Shown: in pieces, positions 17,874 to 26,760 of the stretch
Layout: each line of letters opens with the position of its first letter
Position numbering within the stretch: the stretch's first letter is position 1
From: Ardenticatena sp.
Lineage (GTDB): Bacteria > Chloroflexota > Anaerolineae > Ardenticatenales > Ardenticatenaceae
DNA length: 55,101 nt
Reading direction: 5' to 3'
Assembly: GCA_015487975.1 (NCBI GenBank)
Contig: WFOS01000072.1
Location: forward strand, 1-55,101
The notes under the pieces: model-generated
Seen by the model: only the letters and a program-made list of their open reading frames with translations
Databases searched by the model: none
What the model was told of the DNA's origin: nothing
Position numbers and translations under genes: made by a program

Positions 17874-18602
17874 ATGTACGAACATGCCGCCCATGTGGGA
17901 CACCTGTTGCGGCTGGCCAATGCGACACTGGCAACCGCCGAATCGTGTACGGGGGGGCTGTTGGCGCATCTCATAACCGAAGTCCCGGGCTCATCCGACT
18001 ATTTTCTGGGCGGTGTGGTCTCATACAGCAATGCCGCCAAGATGGCGTTGCTGGGTGTCCGTGAGGCGACGCTTGCCGAACATGGCGCGGTGAGCGAGCC
18101 AACCGCGCGTGAAATGGCCGAAGGTGTGCGGGCCCGCTTCCAGAGTACGATTGGTGTTGGTATCACCGGCATCGCCGGGCCGGAAGGGGGCACACCCGAA
18201 AAGCCTGTGGGGCTGGTCTATATCGGCGTGAGTACGCCGACGCACACCATCGTGCGTCGCTTCGTCTGGCAGACGGGGGACCGCTCGGCCAACAAACTTG
18301 CCTCGGCGCTGGCTGCGCTCGATTCGATTGCCCATGAAGTGAGGGAGATCATGTCGAACGAATGGATGCCGATCCGTGTCGAAGCCGAAATGGCCCCTGG
18401 TGGTCTCTTGCGCCCCTTGGCCTTCGAGGTGCATGGTCAGCGGCATGTGGTGGGCGATGTGGGGCGTCGGCAGACGGATGCGTTGGGGCGCCAGCATATC
18501 ATGGTGATGACGCCGCCCAATCGCCTGTGGGAACTGGTGTACGACCCGCAGACGCAAACCTGGTATCTGGCAAAAGGGCCAGACCGGTCGGCCCTCGTCT
18601 GA
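17874..18602 (+). CDS. CinA-type nicotinamide-nucleotide amidase fused to a DUF6504-like domain
   Basis: Residues 1-155 are a CinA C-terminal domain (PncC), which deamidates NMN to nicotinate mononucleotide. They show the nucleophile region TAESCTGGLLAHLI, then GGVVSYSNAAKMALLGV and GVGITGIAGPEGGTPEKPVG. The N-terminal molybdopterin-binding-like half of full CinA is absent. Residues ~160-242 form a second domain (MPIRVEAEMAPGGLLRPLAF ... LWELVYDPQTQTWYL) resembling DUF6504. I know that domain mainly as a separate short protein, often near DNA polymerase IV-like genes, so the fusion is unusual. The ribosome-binding site GAGGAG is clear. Confidence 0.85.
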   Translation: MYEHAAHVGHLLRLANATLATAESCTGGLLAHLITEVPGSSDYFLGGVVSYSNAAKMALLGVREATLAEHGAVSEPTAREMAEGVRARFQSTIGVGITGIAGPEGGTPEKPVGLVYIGVSTPTHTIVRRFVWQTGDRSANKLASALAALDSIAHEVREIMSNEWMPIRVEAEMAPGGLLRPLAFEVHGQRHVVGDVGRRQTDALGRQHIMVMTPPNRLWELVYDPQTQTWYLAKGPDRSALV

Positions 18603-18680
18603 TTGTGGGCGTGCGGCTCCCCGATGTCGCTTTCACGTTGGCATACCAGGAGAAAGAAGCAAAGAGAAGAGGAGGGCTTT

Positions 18681-20186
18681 ATGGAACTGCGGATTGCCAC
18701 GAGCGACCCGCGCCAGACTGATGCCGATTTTCTGCTCATCGGGCTGGCAGAAGATGAAACACCCCCCACCGACCTCGATGAAGCCGTGGGGGGCTTGCTG
18801 ACGGATGCGCTCGAAACGCGCGAATTCAAACCAACGGGGCAGGACGTGGCGGTATTGAACCCGCACGGCAAGGTGCCCTATCGCCGCATTCTCCTGGCGC
18901 CGCTGGGGAAGGCACGCACACGCGATGCCGTGCGCAACGCCGCCGCACTCGGTATTCGCAAAGCGCGTGCGCTGGGCGGAGGCACACTCGCCACCACGCT
19001 GGCATTGGACCTCGTGGATGGTGATGGTGCGGCTGAACGGGCACAGGTCGTTGCCGAAGGGTTGGTGATTGGGAACTGGTCGTTCCGTGAGTTGCGCAAA
19101 CCCGCTGAAGAAGAAGGCGAAATCAGCGCTGCGCTGGTGCTGACGCGCGAAGAAGAGCGCGAAGAGGCCGATCGTGGGCTGGCCGTGGGGCTGGCGATTG
19201 GACGTGGTGTCAATTTGGCGCGAACACTTGTAGACGAACCACCCAACATCGCCACACCGGGGCGGCTGGCACAGGTCGCCCAAGACTTGGACACAGCGTG
19301 CGCACACATCATCACCCGCGTGCTCGACCGCGAAGCCGCCGCCGAATTGGGCATGGGCGCGTTCCTGGGCGTTGCCATGGGCTCCGACACACCACCCTAC
19401 TTCATCGTGCTCGAACACCGCCTGGATGAATTCCCCGACACCCCCCCGGTTGTACTGGTGGGCAAAGCCGTCACGTTCGACACAGGCGGCTACAACCTGA
19501 AACCAGGCGCTGGCATGGCAGACATGAAGAGCGACATGGCGGGGGGCGCGGCTGTGTTGGGCGTCTTCACCACTCTGGCCGAACTCGACATACCATTGCC
19601 CGTTGTCGGCCTGATTCCCGCCACCGAGAACATGGTGTCTGGCCATTCCTATCGCCCAAGCGACGTGCTCACGTCGCTGAGCGGCAAGACCATCGAAATT
19701 GGCAACACAGACGCAGAAGGGCGGCTCATCATGGCCGACGCACTCGAATACGCGAAGCGCTACAACCCGCGCTACACGATCGACATTGCCACGCTGACCG
19801 GCGCGAAAATGATTGCCCTGGGCTACGACCTCAACGCGCTCTTCGCCACCGACGACGACCTGGCAGCCGCGATCGAAACCGCTGCCCGCGATGCGGGCGA
19901 GCCCACGTGGCGCATGCCCTTGTGGGATGCCTATGATGCGTACCTGGACAGCAAGATCGCCGATGTGAAGAACGTGGGCATTCGCGCTGGGGGAGCGATT
20001 ACCGCTGCGCTCTTCCTGCGCCGTTTTGTGGATGGGGCGTATCCGTGGGCGCATCTGGACATTGCCGGAAGCGCCACCGTGCAGGGCGACCGCAATCCCA
20101 AGCCGCCGCTGACCCCCTATGGCGCAACCGGCGTTCCTGTGCGCACACTGCTCTATGTGTTGCTGCGCGAAGCGAAGCGGGGGTAA
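18681..20186 (+). CDS. Leucyl aminopeptidase (peptidase M17)
   Basis: This 501-residue cytosolic metallo-aminopeptidase removes N-terminal amino acids. It has the variable N-terminal M17 domain and a C-terminal catalytic domain with VGKAVTFDTGGYNLKPG, MKSDMAGGAAVLG and the family signature NTDAEGRL, which together supply the two-metal ligands and catalytic Lys/Arg. Length is typical (about 500). AGAGGAGGG precedes ATG 18681; the open frame starting at 18603 lacks a ribosome-binding site. It is followed by the carbonic anhydrase-like gene after 6 bases. Confidence 0.95.
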   Translation: MELRIATSDPRQTDADFLLIGLAEDETPPTDLDEAVGGLLTDALETREFKPTGQDVAVLNPHGKVPYRRILLAPLGKARTRDAVRNAAALGIRKARALGGGTLATTLALDLVDGDGAAERAQVVAEGLVIGNWSFRELRKPAEEEGEISAALVLTREEEREEADRGLAVGLAIGRGVNLARTLVDEPPNIATPGRLAQVAQDLDTACAHIITRVLDREAAAELGMGAFLGVAMGSDTPPYFIVLEHRLDEFPDTPPVVLVGKAVTFDTGGYNLKPGAGMADMKSDMAGGAAVLGVFTTLAELDIPLPVVGLIPATENMVSGHSYRPSDVLTSLSGKTIEIGNTDAEGRLIMADALEYAKRYNPRYTIDIATLTGAKMIALGYDLNALFATDDDLAAAIETAARDAGEPTWRMPLWDAYDAYLDSKIADVKNVGIRAGGAITAALFLRRFVDGAYPWAHLDIAGSATVQGDRNPKPPLTPYGATGVPVRTLLYVLLREAKRG

Positions 20187-20192
20187 ATCGCC

Positions 20193-20693
20193 ATGCCGCA
20201 GATCGAGCCACGTATTCATCCGTCGGTCTTCGTTGCCGAAGGGGCAGTCATTCGAGGCGATGTCGAAATTGGTGCCGAAAGCAGTATCTGGTTTGGTGTG
20301 GTGATTCGTGGCGACGTGGATGTGGTCCGCATCGGCGAACGCACCAACGTGCAGGATGGGGTCATCGTTCACGTTTCCAAAGGCTTTCCCGTCCACATCG
20401 GCAACGAGGTGACCATTGGGCATGGTGCGGTGGTACACGGTGCCACGGTCGAAGATGGGGCCTTGATTGCCATTCGTGCCACCGTGTTGGATGGGGCACA
20501 TATTGGCACGGGGGCGATGGTGGGTGCGGGCGCACTGGTGCCGCCTGGCATGCACGTCCCCCCTGGCACACTGGTGCTGGGCGTGCCGGCCCGTGTGGTG
20601 GGGCCACTCGACGAACGCAAGAAGGCTTACCTGAAACAGGCTGCCGAGGCCTATATTCGGCATGCACGTGACTATCGCAATGGCAAATGGTAA
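20193..20693 (+). CDS. Gamma-carbonic anhydrase-like left-handed beta-helix protein
   Basis: These 166 residues are built of hexapeptide repeats (VFVAEGAVIRGDVEIGAESS, WFGVVIRGDVD). The putative zinc ligands are His in GVIVHVSKG, IGHGAVVHG and the following VHG position, as in the YrdA/gamma-CA family. Conserved Arg/Asp/Gln positions (RGD, NVQDG) are present. Enzymatic carbonic anhydrase activity is not certain, because many YrdA-type members are inactive or have unknown activity. It overlaps no gene but sits 6 bases after the aminopeptidase and 26 before the transaldolase. Confidence 0.9.
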   Translation: MPQIEPRIHPSVFVAEGAVIRGDVEIGAESSIWFGVVIRGDVDVVRIGERTNVQDGVIVHVSKGFPVHIGNEVTIGHGAVVHGATVEDGALIAIRATVLDGAHIGTGAMVGAGALVPPGMHVPPGTLVLGVPARVVGPLDERKKAYLKQAAEAYIRHARDYRNGKW

Positions 20694-20719
20694 ATCGGAA
20701 CGCTCTGGAAGGAGGAGCC

Positions 20720-21385
20720 ATGCAAATTTTTCTCGACACTGCCGTGCTGGATGAAATCCGTCAGGCCGCCGAATGGGGAATTCTGGATGGCGTCACGACC
20801 AACCCAACGCTGGCTGCCCGTGCAGGGCGTGCCTTCGAGGAAAACATCCGCGCGATTAGCGAAATCATCGGCGACCGTGGCACCGTCAGCGCCGAAACGG
20901 TCAGTACCGATGTGGAAGGCATGATCGAGGAAGCGCGCTTGGTGACATCGTGGGCGCCCAACATCGTCGCCAAAATCCCCTGCACGCCGAATGGGCTGGC
21001 CGCCACACGTACACTCGCCGAAGAAGGCATTCGCGTCAACATGACGCTCGTCTTCAACGCGACGCAGGGCTTGCTGGCGATGAAGGCGGGGGCGTACTAC
21101 GTCAGCCCCTTCATCGGGCGGCTGGATGATGCTGGGCAGAACGGGATGGCGCTCATCGAGCAGTTGGTGCATATCAAGCAGACCTACGGCTTCGAAACGC
21201 AGGTGCTTGCGGCCAGTATCCGCCACCCCATGCACGTGGTGCAAGCCGCCATGTTGGGCGCGGATATCGCTACGATGCCGTTCAAGGTGTTGCAGCAAAT
21301 CATGAAGCACCCGCTGACCGACATTGGCTTACAACGGTTTCTTGAAGACTGGGCGTCTATCCCCGAAGAGATGCGCCCATTCTAA
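20720..21385 (+). CDS. Fructose-6-phosphate aldolase-type transaldolase
   Basis: This 221-residue class I aldolase has the short FSA/TalC form of transaldolase, a TIM barrel acting in the cytoplasm on fructose 6-phosphate or dihydroxyacetone donors. Schiff-base Lys85 is in NIVAKIPCT, and the opening MQIFLDTAVLDEIRQ and GVTTNPTL are diagnostic. GGAAGGAGGAG just before ATG 20720 decides the start. Sequence does not separate fructose-6-phosphate aldolase from transaldolase activity. Confidence 0.9.
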   Translation: MQIFLDTAVLDEIRQAAEWGILDGVTTNPTLAARAGRAFEENIRAISEIIGDRGTVSAETVSTDVEGMIEEARLVTSWAPNIVAKIPCTPNGLAATRTLAEEGIRVNMTLVFNATQGLLAMKAGAYYVSPFIGRLDDAGQNGMALIEQLVHIKQTYGFETQVLAASIRHPMHVVQAAMLGADIATMPFKVLQQIMKHPLTDIGLQRFLEDWASIPEEMRPF

Positions 21386-21413
21386 AATCGACTATCATGT
21401 AGGCTTGCTGATT

Positions 21414-21443
21414 GCATGGCGTCCCCTGGGTGGGACGCCATGC
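21414..21443. other. Perfect 12-bp stem-loop between codirectional genes
   Basis: 21414-21425 pairs exactly with 21432-21443 around a 6-nt loop. It lacks a T tract (GTGTGTTGG follows). It may be a weak terminator, an mRNA-stabilising hairpin or a protein-binding site ahead of the DUF6391-type gene. Confidence 0.6.
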
Positions 21444-21478
21444 GTGTGTTGGTATGAATGGGATGAAGGAGCAGGCTT

Positions 21479-21997
21479 ATGCGACAGATACTTGGCAAGG
21501 TGCTCGATGCACCAGTGGTCGGCAAAGTGCGGCGCGTGCATGCGCTCGAACATGCTACCATCACGTTGCTGAGCATGCGTATCCCCAATCTGCGTATGGT
21601 GGGGCGTTCCACCGCACATGGTTTCTGGCTCTATGGCAATGTCGAAACCGAGGCAGTGCGTCGTGCCGCCGAGGATGCTCTTGCACGCTTGCAACGGGGC
21701 GAAGCCGAACTCGCCATTCACCCCAATTGTGGCACCAACATCGCGGTGACAGGTGTGCTAGCTGGGCTTTCCTCGTTTGCCGCATCCGCGCCCTGGCACG
21801 AAAAAGAACGTATTACCGACCGCGTGCCACGTGCCATCATGGCGGCGCTGGCGGCGCTCTTCCTGGCGCGTCCCGTTGGGTTCTGGGTGCAGCGCAACAT
21901 CACCACCAGCCCCGACGCGCGCGCCTTGCAACTGGGAGAAATCAAGCGCTATGAAAAAGGTGGTGTGGTGATCCATTTTGTCGAGGTGATTGGATAG
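21479..21997 (+). CDS. DUF6391-like membrane-associated protein
   Basis: This 172-residue protein of unknown function has the conserved HALEHAT segment (residues ~21-27), the repeated GxST-HGFWLYGNV motif and the NCGTN motif, which I associate with DUF6391 proteins. Two hydrophobic stretches, about 85-103 and 118-134, suggest membrane association. His/Glu and Cys conservation hints at metal binding, but this is inference. GAAGGAG precedes the ATG. The stop is immediately followed by the upstream alternative start of murA. Confidence 0.75.
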   Translation: MRQILGKVLDAPVVGKVRRVHALEHATITLLSMRIPNLRMVGRSTAHGFWLYGNVETEAVRRAAEDALARLQRGEAELAIHPNCGTNIAVTGVLAGLSSFAASAPWHEKERITDRVPRAIMAALAALFLARPVGFWVQRNITTSPDARALQLGEIKRYEKGGVVIHFVEVIG

Positions 21998-22042
21998 ATG
22001 TTCGATATTCCCGCGAAAGTCATTCAGCCAGGAGTGCACACT

Positions 22043-23332
22043 ATGGAAGCCTACCGCATTCGAGGCGGCAACCCCATTCAGGGGACGTTTGTGCCGCAGG
22101 GCAACAAGAATGCCGCCTTGCCGATGATTGCGGCAACCGTGCTTACCGACCAGGAGATCGTGCTCGAAAACGTGCCCGACATTCGCGACGTGCAGGTGAT
22201 GCTGGCGCTGGTGGAGCACCTGGGGGCTTCCGTTGTGGAAGAAGCCGACGGTGTCTGGCGTCTTCGTGCCGAAACGTTGACCAGCACCCGCCCCGACCCC
22301 GCACTCTGTCGCCAGATTCGCGCCTCTTTCTTGCTGGCAGGGCCTCTGCTTGCTCGTGAGGGGCGTGCGACGCTGCCCCGTCCTGGTGGCGACCGCATTG
22401 GACGCCGCCCGCTCGATACGCACATCTACGCGTTCGAGCAACTGGGTGTCGAAGTCGAAGTGTTGCCCGACCGCTACGTCCTCACGGCTCCCCACGGGTT
22501 GTATGGCGCGGACATCTTCTTGCCCGAAGCAAGTGTGACCGGCACCGAAAACGTCGTCATGGCAGCAACCGCGGCACAGGGAACAACCATCATTCGGAAT
22601 GCTGCCGCCGAGCCACATGTGCAACAGCTCTGCCGCATGATCAACGCCATGGGTGGGCATATCGAGGGCATTGGGTCGAGTACGCTGGTGATCGAAGGTG
22701 GTTTGCCCTTGGGGGGGACGCGCGAGCGTATCGAATCCGACTACATCGAAGTCGGGAGTTTCATCGGGCTGGCGGCGGTGACGGGGGGTGAATTGCGGAT
22801 CAAGGACGCCTACCCCAACGAACACCACCGCATGACACGCATCGTCTATGAGCGGCTGGGTATCCGTTGGGATGTGGATGGCAACGACATCATTGTGCCT
22901 GCGGGGCAAACCTTGGAAGTGCAAGATGCATTGCACGGTGCCATCCCCGAAATCAAAGATCAGCTCTGGCCTGGCTTCCCCGCCGACCTGACGAGCATTG
23001 CGCTGGTGCTGGCGACACAGGCACGCGGAACTGTGCTGATTCACGAGTGGATGTTCGAGGGGCGGCTCTTCTGGGTGGACAAGTTGATTAGCATGGGGGC
23101 GCGGATCGTCCTGTGCGACCCGCACCGTGCTGTCGTGGTTGGCCCCTCGAAACTCTATGGGCAGGAACTGACCAGTCCCGATATTCGCGCGGGCATGGCG
23201 CTGGTGATTGCCGCCTTGTGCGCCGAAGGCGAGAGCACCATCTACAACATTCAACAAATTCAGCGTGGATACAGTCGCCTGGATGAACGCCTGCGTGCGT
23301 TGGGGGCTGATATCGAACGCATCACTGTCTGA
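22043..23332 (+). CDS. murA: UDP-N-acetylglucosamine 1-carboxyvinyltransferase MurA with Asp at the catalytic Cys position
   Basis: MurA transfers enolpyruvate from PEP to UDP-GlcNAc, the first committed cytoplasmic step of peptidoglycan synthesis. The 429 residues show the two inside-out barrels of the EPSP synthase fold, with [20 protein letters not shown] at the N-terminus (Lys22-region catalytic site). The active-site loop reads [13 protein letters not shown]: Asp117 replaces the Cys that fosfomycin alkylates in E. coli (Cys115). Asp at this position is known from Mycobacterium and Chlamydia enzymes, which remain active but are fosfomycin-insensitive. CAGGAG supports ATG 22043; an ATG at 21998 would add 15 residues. 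Confidence 0.95.
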   Translation: MEAYRIRGGNPIQGTFVPQGNKNAALPMIAATVLTDQEIVLENVPDIRDVQVMLALVEHLGASVVEEADGVWRLRAETLTSTRPDPALCRQIRASFLLAGPLLAREGRATLPRPGGDRIGRRPLDTHIYAFEQLGVEVEVLPDRYVLTAPHGLYGADIFLPEASVTGTENVVMAATAAQGTTIIRNAAAEPHVQQLCRMINAMGGHIEGIGSSTLVIEGGLPLGGTRERIESDYIEVGSFIGLAAVTGGELRIKDAYPNEHHRMTRIVYERLGIRWDVDGNDIIVPAGQTLEVQDALHGAIPEIKDQLWPGFPADLTSIALVLATQARGTVLIHEWMFEGRLFWVDKLISMGARIVLCDPHRAVVVGPSKLYGQELTSPDIRAGMALVIAALCAEGESTIYNIQQIQRGYSRLDERLRALGADIERITV

Positions 23333-23349
23333 CACGGAGCAGACTCCCC

Positions 23350-25629
23350 ATGCCGAAGAGACCCACTCGCCAGGACGCCACACGCTTTTTGTGGGGGGGA
23401 GCCTTGCTGGTACTGCTCGCCTTTGCGTTGCGTGCCTACGGGCTGGAGATCCAAAGCCTCTGGAACGATGAAGGCAACAGCATTGGTATGGCACGGCGTG
23501 GCTTCATCGCCATTGCCCAGCATACCGCGCGCGACATTCACCCGCCCCTCTACTACTGGACATTGCATCTTTGGGTGCAGGCGGCAGGATTTTCGGTGGT
23601 GGCGCTTCGTCTGCTGAGTGTCTTCTACGGGACACTGACTGTGGCCGTCGTCATGCGGCTGGGGCGCACCTGGTTTGGTGAACAGGCAGCGCTGGTGGCG
23701 GGCGTGGCGGCGGCAGTTTCCCCTTTTGCCATCCACTACGCGCAAGAAGTGCGCATGTACGCCCTCGTGACGCTGCTGGGGGTACTGGCTTGGTGGGCGT
23801 TCAGTGCTTGGTGGCGTCGCCCCACCAAACGGCGCCTTGCGCTTTGGTGGCTAGCAGCACTTGCGCTCGCCTATACCCAATACTTCGGTGTCGCGATCAT
23901 CGCCACGCAAAATCTGGTCTGGGCGCTGTTTTGGTGGCGCAAACGGCGCACCAGACGAGCATGGCCTTGGGTAATGGCGCAGGTGGGATTGGTGCTCTGC
24001 TATCTCCCCTGGCTCTGGTATAGCCGCACCACGTTGCTCAACTGGCCCGCCATCAGCGAATCGTTTGGTGTCGGCTTCCTAGTGCGCGAACTGGTGCGCG
24101 TTTTCAGCCTGGGCGAAAGCGTACCGCCCACATGGTCGCCTTGGGTGTGGGGCTTTCTGGCGCTGGTGGGGCTAGGGCTGTGGGGCGCATGGCGCGTGGG
24201 ACGCTGGGGCGTAGCCGCGTTTGCCTGGTGGCTCGTCCCGCCGATGCTCATGGTCATCTTGTCTGCGCTCGATCGCCCCTTCTACAACCCCAAATTCCTC
24301 TTGCAATCCACACCTGGGTTTCATCTGCTGCTTGGGCTTGGAGTGCAAACCATCACCGAGCGCCTTCCGCGCATGGCTCGTTGGGGGATGATGACGGCGG
24401 TGCTTCTCTTTCTCACAGCAGCCGCGGTCGCCCCGTTGCGCAACGAATGGCGCAATCCTCGCTACTGGCGCGACGATTACCGTGGGATTGCACGCACCAT
24501 CGAAGCGACGGCCAGTTCCAACGATGCGATTCTACTGTTGGGCGGCGGCCAAATCGAAGTCTTCGAATACTACTATCGCGGTGCTCTGCCGCGGTATCCC
24601 ATCTATGGCACCGATGTGCGCGATGAAGAACGCCTTGTGCAGACGTTGGAAACCCTCGCACGCACATATAGGCGGCTCTATGCCATCTTGTGGGGGCAAC
24701 AACAACAAGATCCAACGGGGCTAGTCGAGCGCTGGCTGAACGATCATGCGTTCAAAGCCAGCGACCGCTGGTATGGCGATGTGCGGCTCGTGGTGTACGA
24801 GTTTGGCGATTTGAGCGACCAATTGCGCCCGGTGGGGGCCGTGTTCGGCAATCAGATGGTGTTGGAACGTGCTGCTGTGGCGCCGATGCGTTTGCCGTCG
24901 GGGGATGTGTTGCGCGTCGAACTCGAATGGTCGGCGGCGACCACGCTCGACCGCACCTATGTGGTGTTTGCGCAGGTGCTGGATGGTGGCAACCATATCG
25001 TCGGTCAGCGGGACGCACCGCCAACCCCAACACCAACCACTGAATGGCAACCAGGTAAACGCTACCGCGGGCGGCTTGGGGTTCCGATCTTTCCAGGCAC
25101 GCCACCAGGAACGTATCGGCTCATTGTGGGGCTCTACGATATGACAACGGGCGAACGCCTGCGCTTGCCCAATGGTGCTGACGCGCTCGACCTGACGACG
25201 GTGCAGGTAGAACGCCCTGCTGTTCCCCCCGACCCCGACGCGCTCGACCGCCAGACCGAAGCCCGAGTGCGCCTTGGCGACCTGACACTGCTGGGCTGGC
25301 GCTTCAACAAACTGGGGTTCGACCATGCCCCCGAAACGCCCTTGCATTCAGGTGAGCCGTTGCTCGTGGTGCTCTTCTGGCAGGCGGAGCGCGATGCCCC
25401 CAATGCGCCGACGTTCACGTTGCGCCTGTTGGATGCAGCAGGGCGTGAAGTGGGGGCGTGGGCGTGGGTGCCCACCGAAGGGCGTTTTCCACTGAGAGCG
25501 TGGCGGCGTGGGGATGTCGTGCGCGACCCACAGGTGGTTTTCATGCCAGGGGTGTTGCCAGGGACGTACACGCTGCTGCTGGATGCAGGGGGTGAACAGG
25601 TGCTGTTGGGGCAGGTCGTTGTCGAATGA
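23350..25629 (+). CDS. GT39/ArnT-type membrane glycosyltransferase
   Basis: This 759-residue polytopic membrane protein has a first lumenal/periplasmic loop carrying the acidic pair of GT39/ArnT-like enzymes (SLWNDEGNSI, Asp40-Glu41) and the HPPLYYW motif. These enzymes use polyprenyl-phosphate sugars. About ten membrane helices extend to residue ~370. A C-terminal soluble beta-rich region (about 480-759) includes two similar halves ending in PGTYRLIVGLY and PGTYTLLLDAGG, probably carbohydrate-binding-like sandwiches. Donor and acceptor cannot be predicted. It lies 17 bases after murA, and its stop is one base from the convergent M50 gene. Confidence 0.85.
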   Translation: MPKRPTRQDATRFLWGGALLVLLAFALRAYGLEIQSLWNDEGNSIGMARRGFIAIAQHTARDIHPPLYYWTLHLWVQAAGFSVVALRLLSVFYGTLTVAVVMRLGRTWFGEQAALVAGVAAAVSPFAIHYAQEVRMYALVTLLGVLAWWAFSAWWRRPTKRRLALWWLAALALAYTQYFGVAIIATQNLVWALFWWRKRRTRRAWPWVMAQVGLVLCYLPWLWYSRTTLLNWPAISESFGVGFLVRELVRVFSLGESVPPTWSPWVWGFLALVGLGLWGAWRVGRWGVAAFAWWLVPPMLMVILSALDRPFYNPKFLLQSTPGFHLLLGLGVQTITERLPRMARWGMMTAVLLFLTAAAVAPLRNEWRNPRYWRDDYRGIARTIEATASSNDAILLLGGGQIEVFEYYYRGALPRYPIYGTDVRDEERLVQTLETLARTYRRLYAILWGQQQQDPTGLVERWLNDHAFKASDRWYGDVRLVVYEFGDLSDQLRPVGAVFGNQMVLERAAVAPMRLPSGDVLRVELEWSAATTLDRTYVVFAQVLDGGNHIVGQRDAPPTPTPTTEWQPGKRYRGRLGVPIFPGTPPGTYRLIVGLYDMTTGERLRLPNGADALDLTTVQVERPAVPPDPDALDRQTEARVRLGDLTLLGWRFNKLGFDHAPETPLHSGEPLLVVLFWQAERDAPNAPTFTLRLLDAAGREVGAWAWVPTEGRFPLRAWRRGDVVRDPQVVFMPGVLPGTYTLLLDAGGEQVLLGQVVVE

Positions 25630-25630
25630 G

Positions 25631-26731
25631 TCAAGTGGTGCTTTCTTCCAACTGGCGTAGGGTGTGGATGAGGTCGTGTATGGAGAGAATGCCCACGAAC
25701 ACCCCGTTTTCGATTACGGCGGCCGCTTCGCTTTTGGATTCTGCCAACACCGTCTGGGCACGGTAGAGCGTATCGTTTGGCGAGAGCACGGGGTAGGCCG
25801 TTTGCATGATGTCCGCCAGCGTCTGTACCGAGTTGGCAGCTTTCTCGATGGCTGTGCGGCTGACCAACCCCAATAGGCGCCCATCTTCTACCACAGGCCA
25901 GACGGATTGCAGGCTTGTGCGGGCGACCAGATAGGCCCCACGTACAGGCGTCGAAGGGGGGAAGGTCAGCCCCTGGTGCGTCATGTGGTTGCGTACGCGC
26001 ACCGCGTCGAGCAGGTGGCGCTGCGAGAGGCGGCGCATTTCTTGCTCGGCGGTGAAGAAGAGAAAGACGCCAATCACCAGAACCCAGATATTCATGAAAA
26101 AGCCGTACACTGCCATGAGGGCGGCAGCAACTTGCCCCAATCGCACAGCGATGCGCGTGGCGCGTTCGTAATTCAGCCCAAAGGCGAGGGTGGCGCGCAA
26201 CAGACGCCCGCCGTCCATCGGGAAGATGGGCAGCAGATTGAACCCTGCCAGCAAGGCATTGGCAATGAGCAAGTAGAATGTCAGACTTTGCCAGCCAGGC
26301 GTGGTGAGTGCTTCGAGCAGGCCAAAGCGTGTGAGCGAAAAAAGCGACAGCGCCGCGGTGGGCAACAGCATGCCGATGAGCACCAGGTTGACGAGCGGAC
26401 CAGCCGCAGCAATCAACCATTCATCGCGTGGGTTGTCGAGTGGTGTGCGAAACTGTGCCAGCCCCCCGAGGGGAAGCAACAAGACTTCTTCCACCACAAT
26501 GCCCCGCCAGCGGGCGACGAATGCATGCCCCAATTCGTGCAGAACGACGCACACGAACAATGCAAGCACCAATCCGACGCCATACAGCGCAGAGACGAAC
26601 GAACCACCGCGCCCCCATTCCCACGCTGCCCAGACCAAGACAAGTGGAAACGTGGCGTGAACACGCAGTGGGATGCCGTGGATGCTTCCGATTTTCCACG
26701 CCCATTTCGAGCTTGTTGCCTGTTCAGACAC
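25631..26731 (-). CDS. M50 site-2 protease family protein with C-terminal CBS pair
   Basis: This 366-residue intramembrane zinc protease is of the SpoIVFB/FtsH-independent M50B type. It has several membrane helices, active-site HELGH at residues 65-69 (VVLHELGHAFVARW) and the third ligand in NLLPIFPMDGGRLLRA. Residues ~245-366 form two CBS motifs (VWPVVEDGRLLGLVSRTAIE; AAAVIENGVFVGILSIHDLI), which could sense adenine nucleotides. The start is GTG with GAGGG upstream. The substrate is unknown. It is 29 bases downstream of the ABC permease on the same strand. Confidence 0.92.
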   Translation of the reverse strand: MSEQATSSKWAWKIGSIHGIPLRVHATFPLVLVWAAWEWGRGGSFVSALYGVGLVLALFVCVVLHELGHAFVARWRGIVVEEVLLLPLGGLAQFRTPLDNPRDEWLIAAAGPLVNLVLIGMLLPTAALSLFSLTRFGLLEALTTPGWQSLTFYLLIANALLAGFNLLPIFPMDGGRLLRATLAFGLNYERATRIAVRLGQVAAALMAVYGFFMNIWVLVIGVFLFFTAEQEMRRLSQRHLLDAVRVRNHMTHQGLTFPPSTPVRGAYLVARTSLQSVWPVVEDGRLLGLVSRTAIEKAANSVQTLADIMQTAYPVLSPNDTLYRAQTVLAESKSEAAAVIENGVFVGILSIHDLIHTLRQLEESTT

Positions 26732-26760
26732 AGGGTTCCCTCAATTCGAGTGTATGCCGT

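Noticed and set aside
18633-20663. 676-codon open frame opposite the aminopeptidase and carbonic anhydrase-like genes
   Set aside because: His/Gly/Arg-rich antisense frame typical of G+C-rich DNA; the plus-strand genes are clear families.
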